NCBI RefSeq assembly: GCF_004379255.2
Contig: NC_056038.1
Location: 7,664,729 to 7,728,728 of the forward strand
Origin: Salvia splendens
Taxonomy: Eukaryota > Streptophyta > Magnoliopsida > Lamiales > Lamiaceae
DNA: 64,000 bases
Reading direction: 5' to 3'
Shown here: one piece after another, positions 35,253 through 46,178 of the stretch
Numbering within the stretch: the stretch's first letter is position 1
Layout of the letters: every line of letters starts with the position of its first letter
The notes under the pieces: model-generated
Database searches by the model: none
Seen by the model: the letters and a program-made list of their open reading frames with translations, nothing else
Told to the model about the DNA's origin: nothing
Translations under genes and position numbers: made by a program

Positions 35253-35828
35253 CGCTATGTATGAATGGACTAAGAAGAGAAATTTCTTCTTTTTAAATTT
35301 TGTTTTAGGAGCTGGGGAAGAAGAGGAAGGTTGAGAGTCAAGGCTGAGAAGGTTGCTCTGTAGAATCTCGGCTCACAGCTAGATGTCATTATTTTGTTTT
35401 TTTGTTGAAATCGGATGTCATATTCTCAAAGTTTGCAAGTTTTAACAGACTTTCCTATATGGCCAATTGGAGTTGATCAACTTATTCTTTAAATTTAAAT
35501 TATTTTTCTAGATGTGAAGATAGTTTATAGCATCAATTAATATTGATTATACATAAAACTGAATTAATACTTTACTATATTTAGAATAGTACACACTTTA
35601 ATCTATCTAGTTAACTCAATTAATACTTTACTATCTTTAGTACATGTAAATAACTGAATTTCCTTAAATATGATTAATAATGGCTAAATTATCAGAAAAA
35701 TCACAAATATTAAAATCACATCACATAGAGTCACAAGAAGAAATTTTTTTGCATGAATTCATCTTAAAATAAGTCACCATAAACCTGTCAATCAAGTATC
35801 AAAACATCACTAAACCCTGAAAAATGTG

Positions 35829-36780
35829 CTACTTATACGACGATGGAGTGTATTTTGATGGTTCAATCCCCTTATTCTTCCTGGTTGACAACCTCTTGTA
35901 CACTTTGCTCATGATCTTCCCAACCCCGCCGCGTGATGAACCCTCCGCAACTGGTCGAGGTTGGACATAGATGTTCTGAACAACATCTTCTTCCTCATTT
36001 TCCTCTTCTCTTTCATCATTTTCTTCTTCTCCTTCATCATCATCATCTTCTTCAACTTGTACAGGAGGCATAAACTGATAATTTTGGAAGAATGAATCGA
36101 TTGATGCTCGGGGTCCACTCCATTGCGGCACATCTTGACTTTGTGAATATGGGCGACGATTCCAATCAGACTCAGGCTGGCTTGGAGAATACAGGGGACG
36201 GTCCCACTGTGATTGAGACTCATGCTTCGGGTATAAAGACCACTGAGGTGGGTCATGCTCTGGATTTATCAGCTCTGGTACTACATAATCGGGATGCGGC
36301 TGCGATATCCTGAACTGTTTTGTGAAACCGTGTCCACCAGTTCGAACACCAGTCACTCTACGACGTGGTGGAATTACTTGTGGTTGATAAAGCATGACCA
36401 CATCTTGGTGTTGGGAAGCTGGGTACTCCATGACATCGGCGTGGTTCGTAGACTAAGGGGCATGCCTAACAATTTCTCAAATTTGTCGCATTCTTGGGTC
36501 CATTTCTTCTTCAGTAGTTAAATGCCAAACCTGCTGAAAACCCTCTACCTAGATAAAAAAAAATCATACAAATATCAATACGAAACAATCCATCACGCCT
36601 TTGAAACCAAAGGCGTCAAGCCAATACCTCACATTCTCATGAATGTCCACGTCTCATGTCTTACTTTCCGTCCGTCGGACTTTGAAAACTTGTGTTGTGC
36701 CATCTTTCAGTAGTTTATTTGAAAGGTGTTTTTTCTGAAGATATAGCACTGACGAATCTCCAGGTCCATATAATAATTGT
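35829..36780 (-). pseudogene. Fossil of a convergent second MULE gene, probably plant-mobile-domain (PMD) type
   Basis: The 3' part is a 200-codon open frame (36431 down to 35829). It has HPDYVVPELI, then tandem Trp/Pro/Gln/Ser segments (PPQWSLYP, SQWDRPLYSPSQ, SDWNRRPYSQSQ, VPQWSGP), a Glu/Asp run, and a basic end. Upstream in the same direction, about 36780-36565, is GPGDSSVLYLQKKH followed by an in-frame TGA and RYWLDAFGFKGVMD, which resembles the start of PMD / PP7-long-form-like proteins. Between them a short coding-like piece (VWHLTTEEEMDPRM) is broken by stops. The large central PMD core seems deleted. PMD genes are known to travel in plant MULEs, which supports the reading. The PMD call is an inference from short motifs; the open C-terminal piece is directly visible. 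Confidence 0.5.
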
Positions 36781-37289
36781 CCGCTTGAACTTGAAGTTTC
36801 CATCTAATCTAATAACATATTCACAAAACAACAATTACAAACTCACATTTAAAATACAAATAACATATACATTCAAATTCATCATCAAAACAACAAAACA
36901 TTATAAACCAAATGATTCACTCCTAATCCATGTTCTCCTATATATTAGAAACTCTAATTCATCACAATTCATGCTTTATAAGACCTAATTTACATATAAC
37001 TACTAAATTAGAAGGTTAAATTACAAGATACATTTCAACCCCTACTCTCTTCTCCAATAACAACCAAAATCGCAACACCAAGCATCTCAAATATATAAAA
37101 AAAAACTATACAATTGAATGAATTTCATCAATAAAATCCATTACAACTAACAAAACATCGGTCAAATTTGAACAATTTGTTATAAACCCTAATTTACAAA
37201 ATTGAGAGAAACCTACACAAAATATGCAAATAAACTACAAATAAGGGAGGAATGTTGAAAGATTGAAGGAAACTATCTTTCTCTCTCGC

Positions 37290-37585
37290 GTCTACGATCT
37301 CTCTCGCGTCGCGTCTGCCCTTTCTGCCTCCCTCGCGTCTGATGCGTCTCTCCCTAAGACGCATGACGGTCATGCGTCGTCTAATAAAATTAAAAAAAAG
37401 GCGACGCATGATGGAGATGCGTCTCTCCCTATGACGCATGACGCTTATGCGTCTTTAAAAAAATTTAAAAAAACAAACGACGCATGTGTCTTTGTGTAAG
37501 ACGCATCTCCGTAATGCGTTTCATTAACGAGAGACGCATCCCAAAGCAGGAACAAAAAAAAAGTCCAGTACACTTATGGAATGTT
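37290..37585. repeat. Right subterminal palindrome array of the MULE
   Basis: Mirror of the left array: GACGCATGACGGTCATGCGTC, GACGCATGATGGAGATGCGTC, GACGCATGACGCTTATGCGTC and further degenerate modules, then CATCCCAAAGCAGGAACA, which matches the complement of the left end. Confidence 0.85.
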
Positions 37586-37628
37586 AATTGTAGTCTAAAA
37601 CAATAAAAGAATTAACCCAAAGATAGAA

Positions 37629-37631
<3 letters not shown>

Positions 37632-37671
<40 letters not shown>
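37632..37671. repeat. TA dinucleotide tract at the left foldback border
   Basis: An almost pure (TA)n run of about 20 units directly after the right-hand target duplication of the MULE. Confidence 0.9.
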
Positions 37672-37675
<4 letters not shown>

Positions 37676-39310
37676 GAGCGTTATTCTCCTTTTCACATCT
37701 TAGATCCTTTTTCCTTCTTAATATTACGCGTTAGATCTAAGGCATCAACGGATCAGATTGATTCTATAAAACTGGTTCCGTGTTGCATTATAGAAGGTGG
37801 TTGTATGCATTACAGGGTTATTATTGACATTTGACGGAAAAGTAACTGCCACATTTTGGTATCTGCGAATAATGCACCACATGGTCACGAGTAATGCATA
37901 TAATTGACTATATAATGCACAATATGTGAACTGCAATGCATACGAATAAGATGTACCATGTTATGATGTTTGGACACACGTTTCTTGTTTCCCCTAAGGG
38001 TTTAATAAGCTTAGGGGCTAGGGTATAGTACGTAGACACGTATGTAATCTTCACATGGTAACGAGTAATGGATATAATTGACTATATAATGCACAATTTG
38101 TGAACTGCAATGCATACGAACAAGATGTGCTGTGTTATGATGTTTGACACACGTTTCTTGTTTCCCCTAAGGGTTTAATAAGCTTAGGGGCTAGGGTATA
38201 GTACGTACGCATTAATAACAAATTATAAAACGATACGAATAATTCACCAAATTGTCACGAGTAATGGATGTTATTAACTATATAATGCACAATATGTGAA
38301 CTGCAATGCATGCGAATAAGATGTATCATGTTATGATGTTTGACACACGTTTCTTGTTTCCCCTAAGGGTTTAATAAGCTTAGGGGCTAGGGTATAGTAC
38401 GTAGACATTACTAACAAATTGTTGTTATTGGAATATACGTATGTGCATTATTTGGTTTAGGTAGTGCATTATGTAGCTGTTAATTGTCATTAGCTCAGTA
38501 TATTATGCATTATTAGAGGTATTGTGTATATGGGTTAATCAACGGATTGAAGATTACATACGTGCATTTAGTAATGTCTACGTACTATACCCTAGCCCCT
38601 AAGCTTATTAAACCCTTAGGGGAAACAAGAAACGTGTGTCAAACATCATAACATGATACATCTTATTCGTATGCATTGCAGTTCACATATTGTGCATTAT
38701 ATAGTTAATAACATCCATTGCTCGTGACAATTTGGTGAATTATTCGTATCGTTTTATAATTTGTTATTAATGCGTACGTACTATACCCTAGCCCATAAGC
38801 TTATTAAACCCTTAGGGGAAACAAGAAACGTGTGTCAAACATCATAACACAGCACATCTTGTTCGTATGCATTGCAGTTCACAAATTGTGCATTATATAG
38901 TCAATTATATCCATTACTCGTTACCATGTGAAGATTACATACGTGTCTACGTACTATACCCTAGCCCCTAAGCTTATTAAACCCTTAGGGGAAACAAGAA
39001 ACGTGTGTCCAAACATCATAACATGGTACATCTTATTCGTATGCATTGCAGTTCACATATTGTGCATTATATAGTCAATTATATGCATTACTCGTGACCA
39101 TGTGGTGCATTATTCGCAGATACCAAAATGTGGCAGTTACTTTTCCGTCAAATGTCAATAATAACCCTGTAATGCATACAACCACCTTCTATAATGCAAC
39201 ACGGAACCAGTTTTATAGAATCAATCTGATCCGTTGATGCCTTAGATCTAACGCGTAATATTAAGAAGGAAAAATGATCTAAGATGTGAAAAGGAGAATA
39301 ACGCTCCCCT
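37672..39310. mobile_element. 1.64-kb foldback element with 743-bp near-identical inverted arms
   Basis: Arm 1 is 37672-38414 and arm 2 is 38568-39310, equal in length, with a 153-bp unique loop. The outer ends are AGGGGAGCG and its complement, set in TA dinucleotide tracts (about 37632-37671 and 39311-39335). By eye I count about four mismatches between arms. Each arm carries three tandem units of about 175-190 bp containing GTTTCCCCTAAGGG and a CCCCTAAG...CTTAGGGG palindrome. No transposase; a 63-codon frame occurs identically in both arms (37745-37936 minus, 39046-39237 plus) but has no family. Target duplication cannot be resolved in the TA tract. Confidence 0.85.
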
Positions 39311-39335
39311 ATATATATATATATATATATATATA

Positions 39336-40774
39336 CTGCATGAGATTGTGACTTTTTCATAACTATATACTGTATGGTTTCGAAGCTTAGCTATCACATG
39401 TTTCTGATAATTGAGTTTTTTTTAAGTGGGAAGTAGCTAGTCTAGTTAAATGAGAATGATGAATGAATGTTGAGAAATAAGAATGATGCAAATGTTTATG
39501 TTAGCTATTGGGCCATCAAGGACCAAATTAGAATTTGGTTGGGCCTCCTTTTAGCATAAATGGACCGGGTACATTGAGTTAGCATATTTTGAGCCTAGAT
39601 CCTTTAATTTTGAGTTTTAAAACTATTCATATCTAAGCATAATGCAGCTAATTAGATACTCTCTTCGTTCCACAGTAGTTGAGACATTTCATTTTCTACA
39701 CTCATTTTAGAAAATTAATAGTAATAAATAGTTAAAGTGGAGATTGAGTAAAGTAAAAGAAAGAATAATATAGAGAAGTGACTTATCTAAGTTATCCCTA
39801 GAAAACTAACAATTTTGTGATGCTACAGATTTGGGATTAATAAATCATAATCCATCTGTCAAATTCTTTATTTGCTTTCTTTATTTGCTACGTAAATAAC
39901 CCGGTTATGAATTTATTATGATTATTTGACCAATATAGAGTAACTAAACCCTTAAGGCAGCACAAGGTAAATCAATTTCCTATATTGGCTAATCATAACA
40001 CAACTAATTTCCTGTATCTATAAGTAGGATTAGGACGCAGCTAATTATAATATTTAAGATTTAGGTGTTGAATATAGTGAAATAATTATTAATGTGTTAC
40101 TAATATAAATGATTAGATATTGGATTTTTATGTTGACCGCAACGTAAGACTTTTAAGTTTTAAGATTAAGATATCGGGCTTGTCTAACTAGCTAGGTGAG
40201 GCCTTCACTCAATTTAAAATTTATCACTCGTCAGTCGTCACATTCATTTATGAATATTTATGGTTTATGCATTCAATTTTGAAGTATTTCTAACTTCAAA
40301 ATATGTCCCACAGACAATTTTAGTAGTATATCAAAAAAATAATGAACACCAATATTCAATGAGTTGTTCAACAGCCCTTGAAAAAGGCGTGCTTGGGCTA
40401 TAAAAATAGCTAGTGATATTCTGGAATATTTTATTGGTTAATATAAAAAAGAATTACATTAGTAATAAAATTATAATATGGTGGACATTGTGAATGGGTT
40501 CTAAACATTTTCCTTTTTCTTACATCTTTCTTCTAAAATTTCACGTTAATCGCACACTTATCTCAAAAAAGTACATTCATATTTTCACCACAATAATCTG
40601 AATATGTAAACATTGCTTAATCTGCATACTCTCTACAATTCTATTTCCAGCAAGTATAAAAAATGTCATCATTTACACATCACATCACAAAACAAAATCC
40701 CCTAATATGAAAAAAGAAAACACTCGTGACAGCCGCAGCTCATCTTAAAAGTGACCGAAAGGTTACTTACATGT
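39336..40774. other. Gene-free spacer
   Basis: AT-rich. Around 39657-39790 a sequence beginning ACTCTCTTCGTTCCACAG resembles a single degenerate Stowaway end without a convincing partner. No genes seen. Confidence 0.55.
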
Positions 40775-40805
40775 TAAGAGCATCCACAACCGTGCTCTTG
40801 CCAGC

Positions 40806-40951
40806 GGGAGGGGATCCCCTGCTGTGCACAGCAGGTGCGGTCCCCTCACTGTACATACACTATTCATTTGTTTAATAATAAAAAAAAAATTAATAAAAAA
40901 GTGAATAGTGAGGGGACCGCACCTGCTGTGCACAGCAGGGGATCCCCTCCC
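40806..40951. mobile_element. 146-bp nested MITE, 9-bp TSD
   Basis: Two long inverted halves, left end GGGAGGGGATCCCCTGCTG and right end CAGCAGGGGATCCCCTCCC, surround a short AT-rich loop. The flanking 9-bp duplication CTTGCCAGC (40797-40805 and 40952-40960) is perfect. It interrupts the Harbinger subterminal sequence and is therefore younger than that element. Confidence 0.9.
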
Positions 40952-41245
40952 CTTGCCAGCGGCACGGTTGTGGGCCCGGGCGGTACTATTCATGCCTGCT
41001 CTCTGGCAAGAGCACAACACCCACAACTGTGCTCTTCCGCAAGGACGAGCACAATTAATATAAAATTCAATTACACAAAAACATTTCCATAATATTAAAA
41101 TTCATTTAAAACCCACAATAAATATTACAAATGACAAATAAAATTAAACATTGCATAATTAAAATCCTAAAAATTAAAAATTACATAATTAAAATCCTAA
41201 AAATTAAAAATTACATAATTAAAATCCTAAAAATTAAAAATGACA

Positions 41246-41841
41246 CTACTCGTTGCCGAATTTCGCCCACATGTGGTTGATTAGGTCTTCTTGTAGTTGA
41301 TTGTGGATTCGAGTATCGCGCATTGTGTGTCTTGTCTCGATCCTCTGGCCAACCGTCGTATGCTCGCCTCGGCGTAGGGGAGACCTCGTTGTTGAGCTTC
41401 CGGCTTCGTCCTCGTCGTAGAAGCTAGCCGCCCTCGGCCCTTCGTCGGCTATAATCATGTTGTGTAATATAATACACGTGAACATGATGTCGGCGATATT
41501 ATTCACGTACCACAGCCGAGCCGGGGCCTTCACAATGTTGAATCGAGCTTGAAGGACCCCGAAGGCTCTTTCGACATCTTTCCGCGCTGACTCTTGACGC
41601 TGCGCAAAAAGAACCCGTCTCGGGTCGTGCGGGTTGTGGAGCGTCTTCACGAACGTCGACCACCTTGGGTAGATACCATCGGCGAGATAGTAACCCATGC
41701 GGTATATATTTCCGTTGATGGTGAAGTCGATCGCCGGTGCTACACCATTCATCACATCATTGAAGAGTGGTGACGAATATAGCACATTCAAGTCGTTGTT
41801 GGATCCAGCAACGCCGAAATATGCATGCCAAATCCATAGTT
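41246..41841 (-). pseudogene. PIF/Harbinger transposase, C-terminal third
   Basis: In one minus-strand frame it reads KLWIWHAYFGVAGSNNDLN (second catalytic Asp), SPLFNDVMNG, GYYLADGIYPRWSTFVKT, then RKDVERAFGVLQARF with the third catalytic Glu, and ends in TMRDTRIHNQLQEDLINHMW. The N-terminal two-thirds, including the first catalytic Asp, is missing; directly upstream lies the element's leader sequence. It cannot be active alone. Confidence 0.88.
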
Positions 41842-42262
41842 TGTATGAGAATTATGAATGAGAGATGAATGAGAGATGATTTGATGTGATAAATGGATGA
41901 TGAATGTGTGTATTTATAGATGATTTTGGGGGAAAAAAAAATAAAAAAAAATCAAAAAAATTCAGAAAAAACGGGAAAAAAACGGCCATATTTTTGGGAT
42001 TTGGAAAATATATTTTTTTTATTTGTTAGCATTATTTATAATTAAATACCGATTTTAAAAAAAAAAAATAAAAAAAAGTTTAAACACAACGGCTATGCCG
42101 TTGACGAATGGGAGCGCGCCACGTGTGCGTCCGCTGGCACGGACGTGCTCGATACATCGAGCAGCGCCGTGCCAGCGGCGCGGCTGCAGCGGCGGCGGTC
42201 CTGCGCCTTGCCAACGGCGCGGACGGCGGTGGCGTCTTTCGCCACCGCTGCGGATGCTCTAA

Positions 42263-42911
42263 TGCTCTTGTTAGTTGAACTTGGCCATCCCAAAATTCGA
42301 CACCCAACCTACACCAATTTTATTCTCTCTTTTTTTTTGGAGTATTTTGTATTTGAAGATTATTACATTTGTGGTATCCAAAGAGTCTGTGTGAAAGTTA
42401 TTCTCCACTCTAAATATTCGGTCTCAAGCTCGAATAATAATTGCGACTATTTCCTTTTCTTGGGGCGTTTTTTGAGTTTATTGCCACTTATAATTACATA
42501 ATATTGACTTCTCAAATTCCAAAAGTATTGGTGGTAAATCTTAAATCCATGGAATGGTCAAACAGGAGGGGTAATACGTAGACCCATAATTTGTTTTTTG
42601 TATTAATTAGCTGACTTTATATTTTAGTGGAGACTAGCTAATTGAATCCATATTTAGGATAAACGCGTTTTAATTTTTAAATATATAAAATTATCGATGG
42701 TTCGAATTATAAATTTTAGGGAGTCAAAACTTCCGCCTGGATACTGAGTATTTGACGACAGTGGATATATATACTTAATGACAAATTAGAAAAAAAAAAT
42801 TCATGTTATTTAAACAATGTATAATGCGAGGTGATAAAAATTGGTTGGAGCAACAGTAGCATGTGATCTGAAAATAAGCATGTGATCATCATCATACCCT
42901 CATGTTTTTAT
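42263..42911. other. Spacer between two Harbinger elements
   Basis: AT-rich, no gene or clear repeat seen. Confidence 0.55.
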
Positions 42912-42914
42912 TTA

Positions 42915-43631
42915 GATCATCCACATCCGTGGTCTTGCCAACGAGCACGGATATGGGCCCGGACCCACTTTTACTCTCTACTCTTAAACAAGAGCATAAC
43001 ACTCACGTCCTCTTCCGCAAGGATATGCTCAAGGGTCCCACCATTCTATTATTCAATTTAAATAAAAACATTTCCACAATATTAAAATACATTAAAAATA
43101 ACCGAAATAATATTACAAATTACAAAAAAAATAAAAATTACATAATTAAAATCCTAAAAATTAAAATTTTCTTCATTAAAGTCTTAAAAATTAAAAATTA
43201 CATAATTTAAATCCTAAAAATTAAAAATTACATAATTAAATTCATAAAATTTAAAAAATCCACTACTCGTGGCCGAATTTCGCCCAATGGATGATGGATG
43301 TGTGTATTTATAGATGATTTTGGGATTAATTTTTTTTAAAAAAATTCAACAAATTTTTCAAAAAAATGGTAATAAAATCTGTATATTTTTGGGAATCTAA
43401 AAATATTTTTTTTTAATTTTTGGTATTATTTTAATTTTTTTAAAAAAAAAGAAAATAAAAGAAAATGTCAACGACCAATAGAAACGCGCCACGTCGCCCT
43501 GCACGCTGGCACAGAAATGCTCGATGCATCGAGCAGCGCCGTGCCAGCGGCGCGAGCGCAGCGGCGAACAGCGTCTCCGTGCCGCTGGCACGGACGAACG
43601 AACGCCGTCCTGCTCACCGTTGTGGATGCTC
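42915..43631. mobile_element. 717-bp non-autonomous Harbinger element, TTA TSD
   Basis: Ends GATCATCCACATCCGTGG and CCGTTGTGGATGCTC, flanked by TTA (42912-42914 and 43632-43634). Subterminal sequence (GCCAACGAGCACGGATATGGG, the ATTAAAATCCTAAAAATTAAA units, CTCGATGCATCGAGCAGCG) matches the element at 40778-42259 with the transposase region removed, so it is an internal-deletion derivative. Confidence 0.88.
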
Positions 43632-43634
43632 TTA

Positions 43635-45739
43635 ATCAGCCCAAGAATCTCTTTTTTTAATATTTTAGTTTGAAATTAAGATTTACATAATTACATCACA
43701 ATATGCCAATATGCCCAATTCTGGATGACAGCTTGTTGCATAAAAATGGACAGGTCAGTGTTGATACCGCCATGTGATGGCTGTTAAAATTATTTTCACT
43801 ATTCAGTCTAATATTGTCCGATTATCATTATCACTAACCGATCCGACCCGAATTTTGAAAAAATTCAAAGAAAGTGTATATGATAAAACTTAGTATAACC
43901 TGGGTTTTATTTTAATACAATTAATTTTATAATAAAATATGAATGAAATGAGTTAGTAATATAAAATTAGTTATTAAAAATAGTAAAAAATAAATATAGT
44001 ATTATATATTAGCACTGAAAAAAAAGTTAATGACAAATAATATTGGACGGATGGTATAATCATTTTCATTATTTAAATTTTATAATAATAAATACACTAC
44101 GAAGTAGGAGTATTATATATTCCCAGTTCCCACAGAATATATCACAAGACTCTTTTTTATTTAGATTAAAAATATATCGGGGATAAGACCACGAATATTG
44201 AAGCGGTCAAGCGGTGTAAGGCCAATGTGGATTAGCTAGATTGAGATAAGTTACAACAGAATTCTTTTTAAATGATAAATCTTGGGTTCAATTCCACATA
44301 ATTCATGAATCATGATAAATTGTTATGAAATTCTATACTAAGTATCCTATAATCTGATAATCATATAATGATTCTGTAACTATATGATAATATTATATAA
44401 CATTAATCTATGATAAATCTGGTTAGTTGCGATCAAAAGAAAAATAAAATAGCATAGTATATTGAAGCTTTTGAGATATGCCACGTATCTATAAAGTGAG
44501 AGTTACACCACATAACGATAGTACTGTTATTTATATGGTAAATTGGTAAAATTATGTTGAATATATTATCGAATTTGAGGCAATTTAATTGAATTGCTCA
44601 AATTTTAAGTGCTAGTATAATTTTATTTGAAACTTTTAAATGATACAGGACTTTCATTTAACAATAATGTTATCAGAAGACTTGAATAGAATTCTCCCAA
44701 CATCTCGTAGCATATTTTATTTTTAATTTGATTCTCACAACAAAAATTATCTCGAACCTTTTTAAAGCATATGGAAAAGTATTTAAAAATGCTAAAGTGA
44801 ACATCTTTTTGCTTTTACTATTTTATGTTTTAGTATAAGAATACGTGTCTGCTTTGCAAACTTGGAAAAGAGTCATTGTTTGTGGCGTCCTCTTTATTCG
44901 AGAGTGACATTTGAATTTGAATTAAATTCCAATTGTTTAAAATTTATGTTGCTTCCATTCCATTAAAACTTAAATACAAAATATACAAAAAATGTTATCT
45001 TGCTATTGTATAGGCATGTTTAAAATATTTGAAATTGTCGACAATTATAAAGTAAAGATACTAATAATGATCAATTGAAGGATAATAAAGTTAGTAACTT
45101 TACATGTTTTTACCTAATCTCTTGGACAGGTGGCTTGAGTGATTTTGGAATGGGTGCACGCATTGTTTTCATTCATTTGTTTGCTTTCACTACGTCCATC
45201 AATTATTGATGCTCACACCCCATTTATTCAAATTGCGAATCAATAAAAAGATGATCATTAACTTTCATTTAAAAAAAAATATACTATTAGTACTATTTAA
45301 CTTCACGATTTTCGTCTAGTTTTAAATTACATTTTTACTAAAGAAACAAATATGGGCAGTTGAATTAGCTAATCGCGCTGCAATGTAGGAGTTTACTATA
45401 ATAAACTACTCCATATATGTAGTGACGCCTAACACAAATCTGCAATAATGTCGAATTGGTTTTGTACTCTAAGTGAAAAAAGAAAACTTTAAAACCAATT
45501 TTAGAATCTGTGAAAAATATAAGTCATATAACCAATTCAACATTTAGGTCCTGAAAAATAAAACTATCTGTCCAAGACTTAAAAATACTTTGTAATGTAA
45601 ATGTGGTTGATAAAATTATAAATGGTCACTCTTCTTCGTATATAATCTAGTAATATAAATTTAATAAGGAATTTTATCACATAACTTTTTGTAACTTAAA
45701 ATTCATTAATTTTGAGCATTGCGATCTTAAATTGATAAG
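43635..45739. other. Gene-free spacer
   Basis: AT-rich intergenic DNA. A GGTTCAATTCC B-box-like motif near 44287 is isolated. No coding sequence supported. Confidence 0.55.
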
Positions 45740-45741
45740 TA

Positions 45742-46064
45742 CTCCCTCTGTCCCAGTTTAAGAGTAAGATTTAGTTATGACACGGACTTTAAGAAATTGG
45801 TGAAGTGTGTAATAAATTAAGTGAGGCAGTGGTTGTTGGAGTGTGTAATAATTGAAGTGGATTAGTGGTAAGTGGGACCCTTTTGACTTTTTATATATTT
45901 AAGATTTTGTTTTGTTTTATTTTATTTTTATGAAAGTAATGACATTTGAGTATAAATTTCATCAATAATGAGGTTAAATTTTATGACCAACTATGGTAAA
46001 TTCTAAATGAGACTCTTAAACTGAGACGGATGAAAATGACAAAACATGACTGAGACGGAGGGAG
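45742..46064. mobile_element. Stowaway-type (Tc1/mariner) MITE, 323 bp
   Basis: Ends CTCCCTCTGTCCCAG and CTGAGACGGAGGGAG are inverted repeats flanked by TA (45740-45741 and 46065-46066). This is the standard Stowaway end and target site. Confidence 0.92.
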
Positions 46065-46120
46065 TATTCAATTCTCGAACTGCATATCAATGAATGCAAA
46101 TGGGAAAGTGAAAGATAAGT

Positions 46121-46178
46121 GAGAGGGAGAGGGAGAGGGAGAGGGAAAGGGAAAGGGAAAGGGAAAGGGAAAGAGGAG
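46121..46178. repeat. GAGAGG / GAAAGG hexamer minisatellite
   Basis: An uninterrupted purine tract of GAGAGG units shading into GAAAGG units, capable of triplex-type structure in principle. About 1.4 kb upstream of the DUF707 start codon. Confidence 0.85.

Larger units (their letters stand above)
32290..37618. mobile_element. 5.3-kb Mutator-like element (MULE), near-autonomous relic
   Basis: Left end GGGGTAATTCTTTTATTG and right end CAATAAAAGAATTAACCC are inverted, and the match continues through CATAAGTGTACTGGACTTT and TTTGTTCCTGCTTTGGG. The flanking near-duplication is AAAGACAGAA (32280-32289) and AAAGATAGAA (37619-37628), 9-10 bp with one difference. Both ends carry arrays of GACGCATGA/TCATGCGTC palindromic modules over roughly 250-300 bp. 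Inside are a decayed MURA-type transposase (+ strand, 32851-35252) and a converging fossil gene (minus strand, 35829-36780). The same termini occur on the MITE at 8653-8997. Confidence 0.92.
40778..42259. mobile_element. PIF/Harbinger element (1.48 kb) with N-terminally truncated transposase and a nested MITE
   Basis: Ends GAGCATCCACAACCGTGC and GCTGCGGATGCTC are inverted repeats flanked by TAA (40775-40777 and 42260-42262). The left part contains a nested 146-bp insertion and three tandem copies of an AAAATCCTAAAAATTAAAAA-type 30-bp unit (about 41160-41240). The right part is GC-rich and palindromic (CTCGATACATCGAG near 42150). The transposase fragment runs on the minus strand. Confidence 0.88.

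Noticed and set aside
37745..37936. 63-codon open frame present identically in both foldback arms
   Set aside because: The duplication is a trivial consequence of the inverted repeat; composition is AT-driven and no family or start context supports it.
39657..39790. Stowaway-like end CTCTTCGTTCCACAG
   Set aside because: No matching inverted end or TA duplication identified; probably a degenerate remnant.
42145..42501. 118-codon frame across the right end of the Harbinger element
   Set aside because: Crosses the element boundary and is driven by the GC-rich palindromic terminus.
44195..44330. Possible tRNA-derived SINE (GGTTCAATTCC B box)
   Set aside because: Only the B box is convincing; no clear A box, tail or target duplication could be found.
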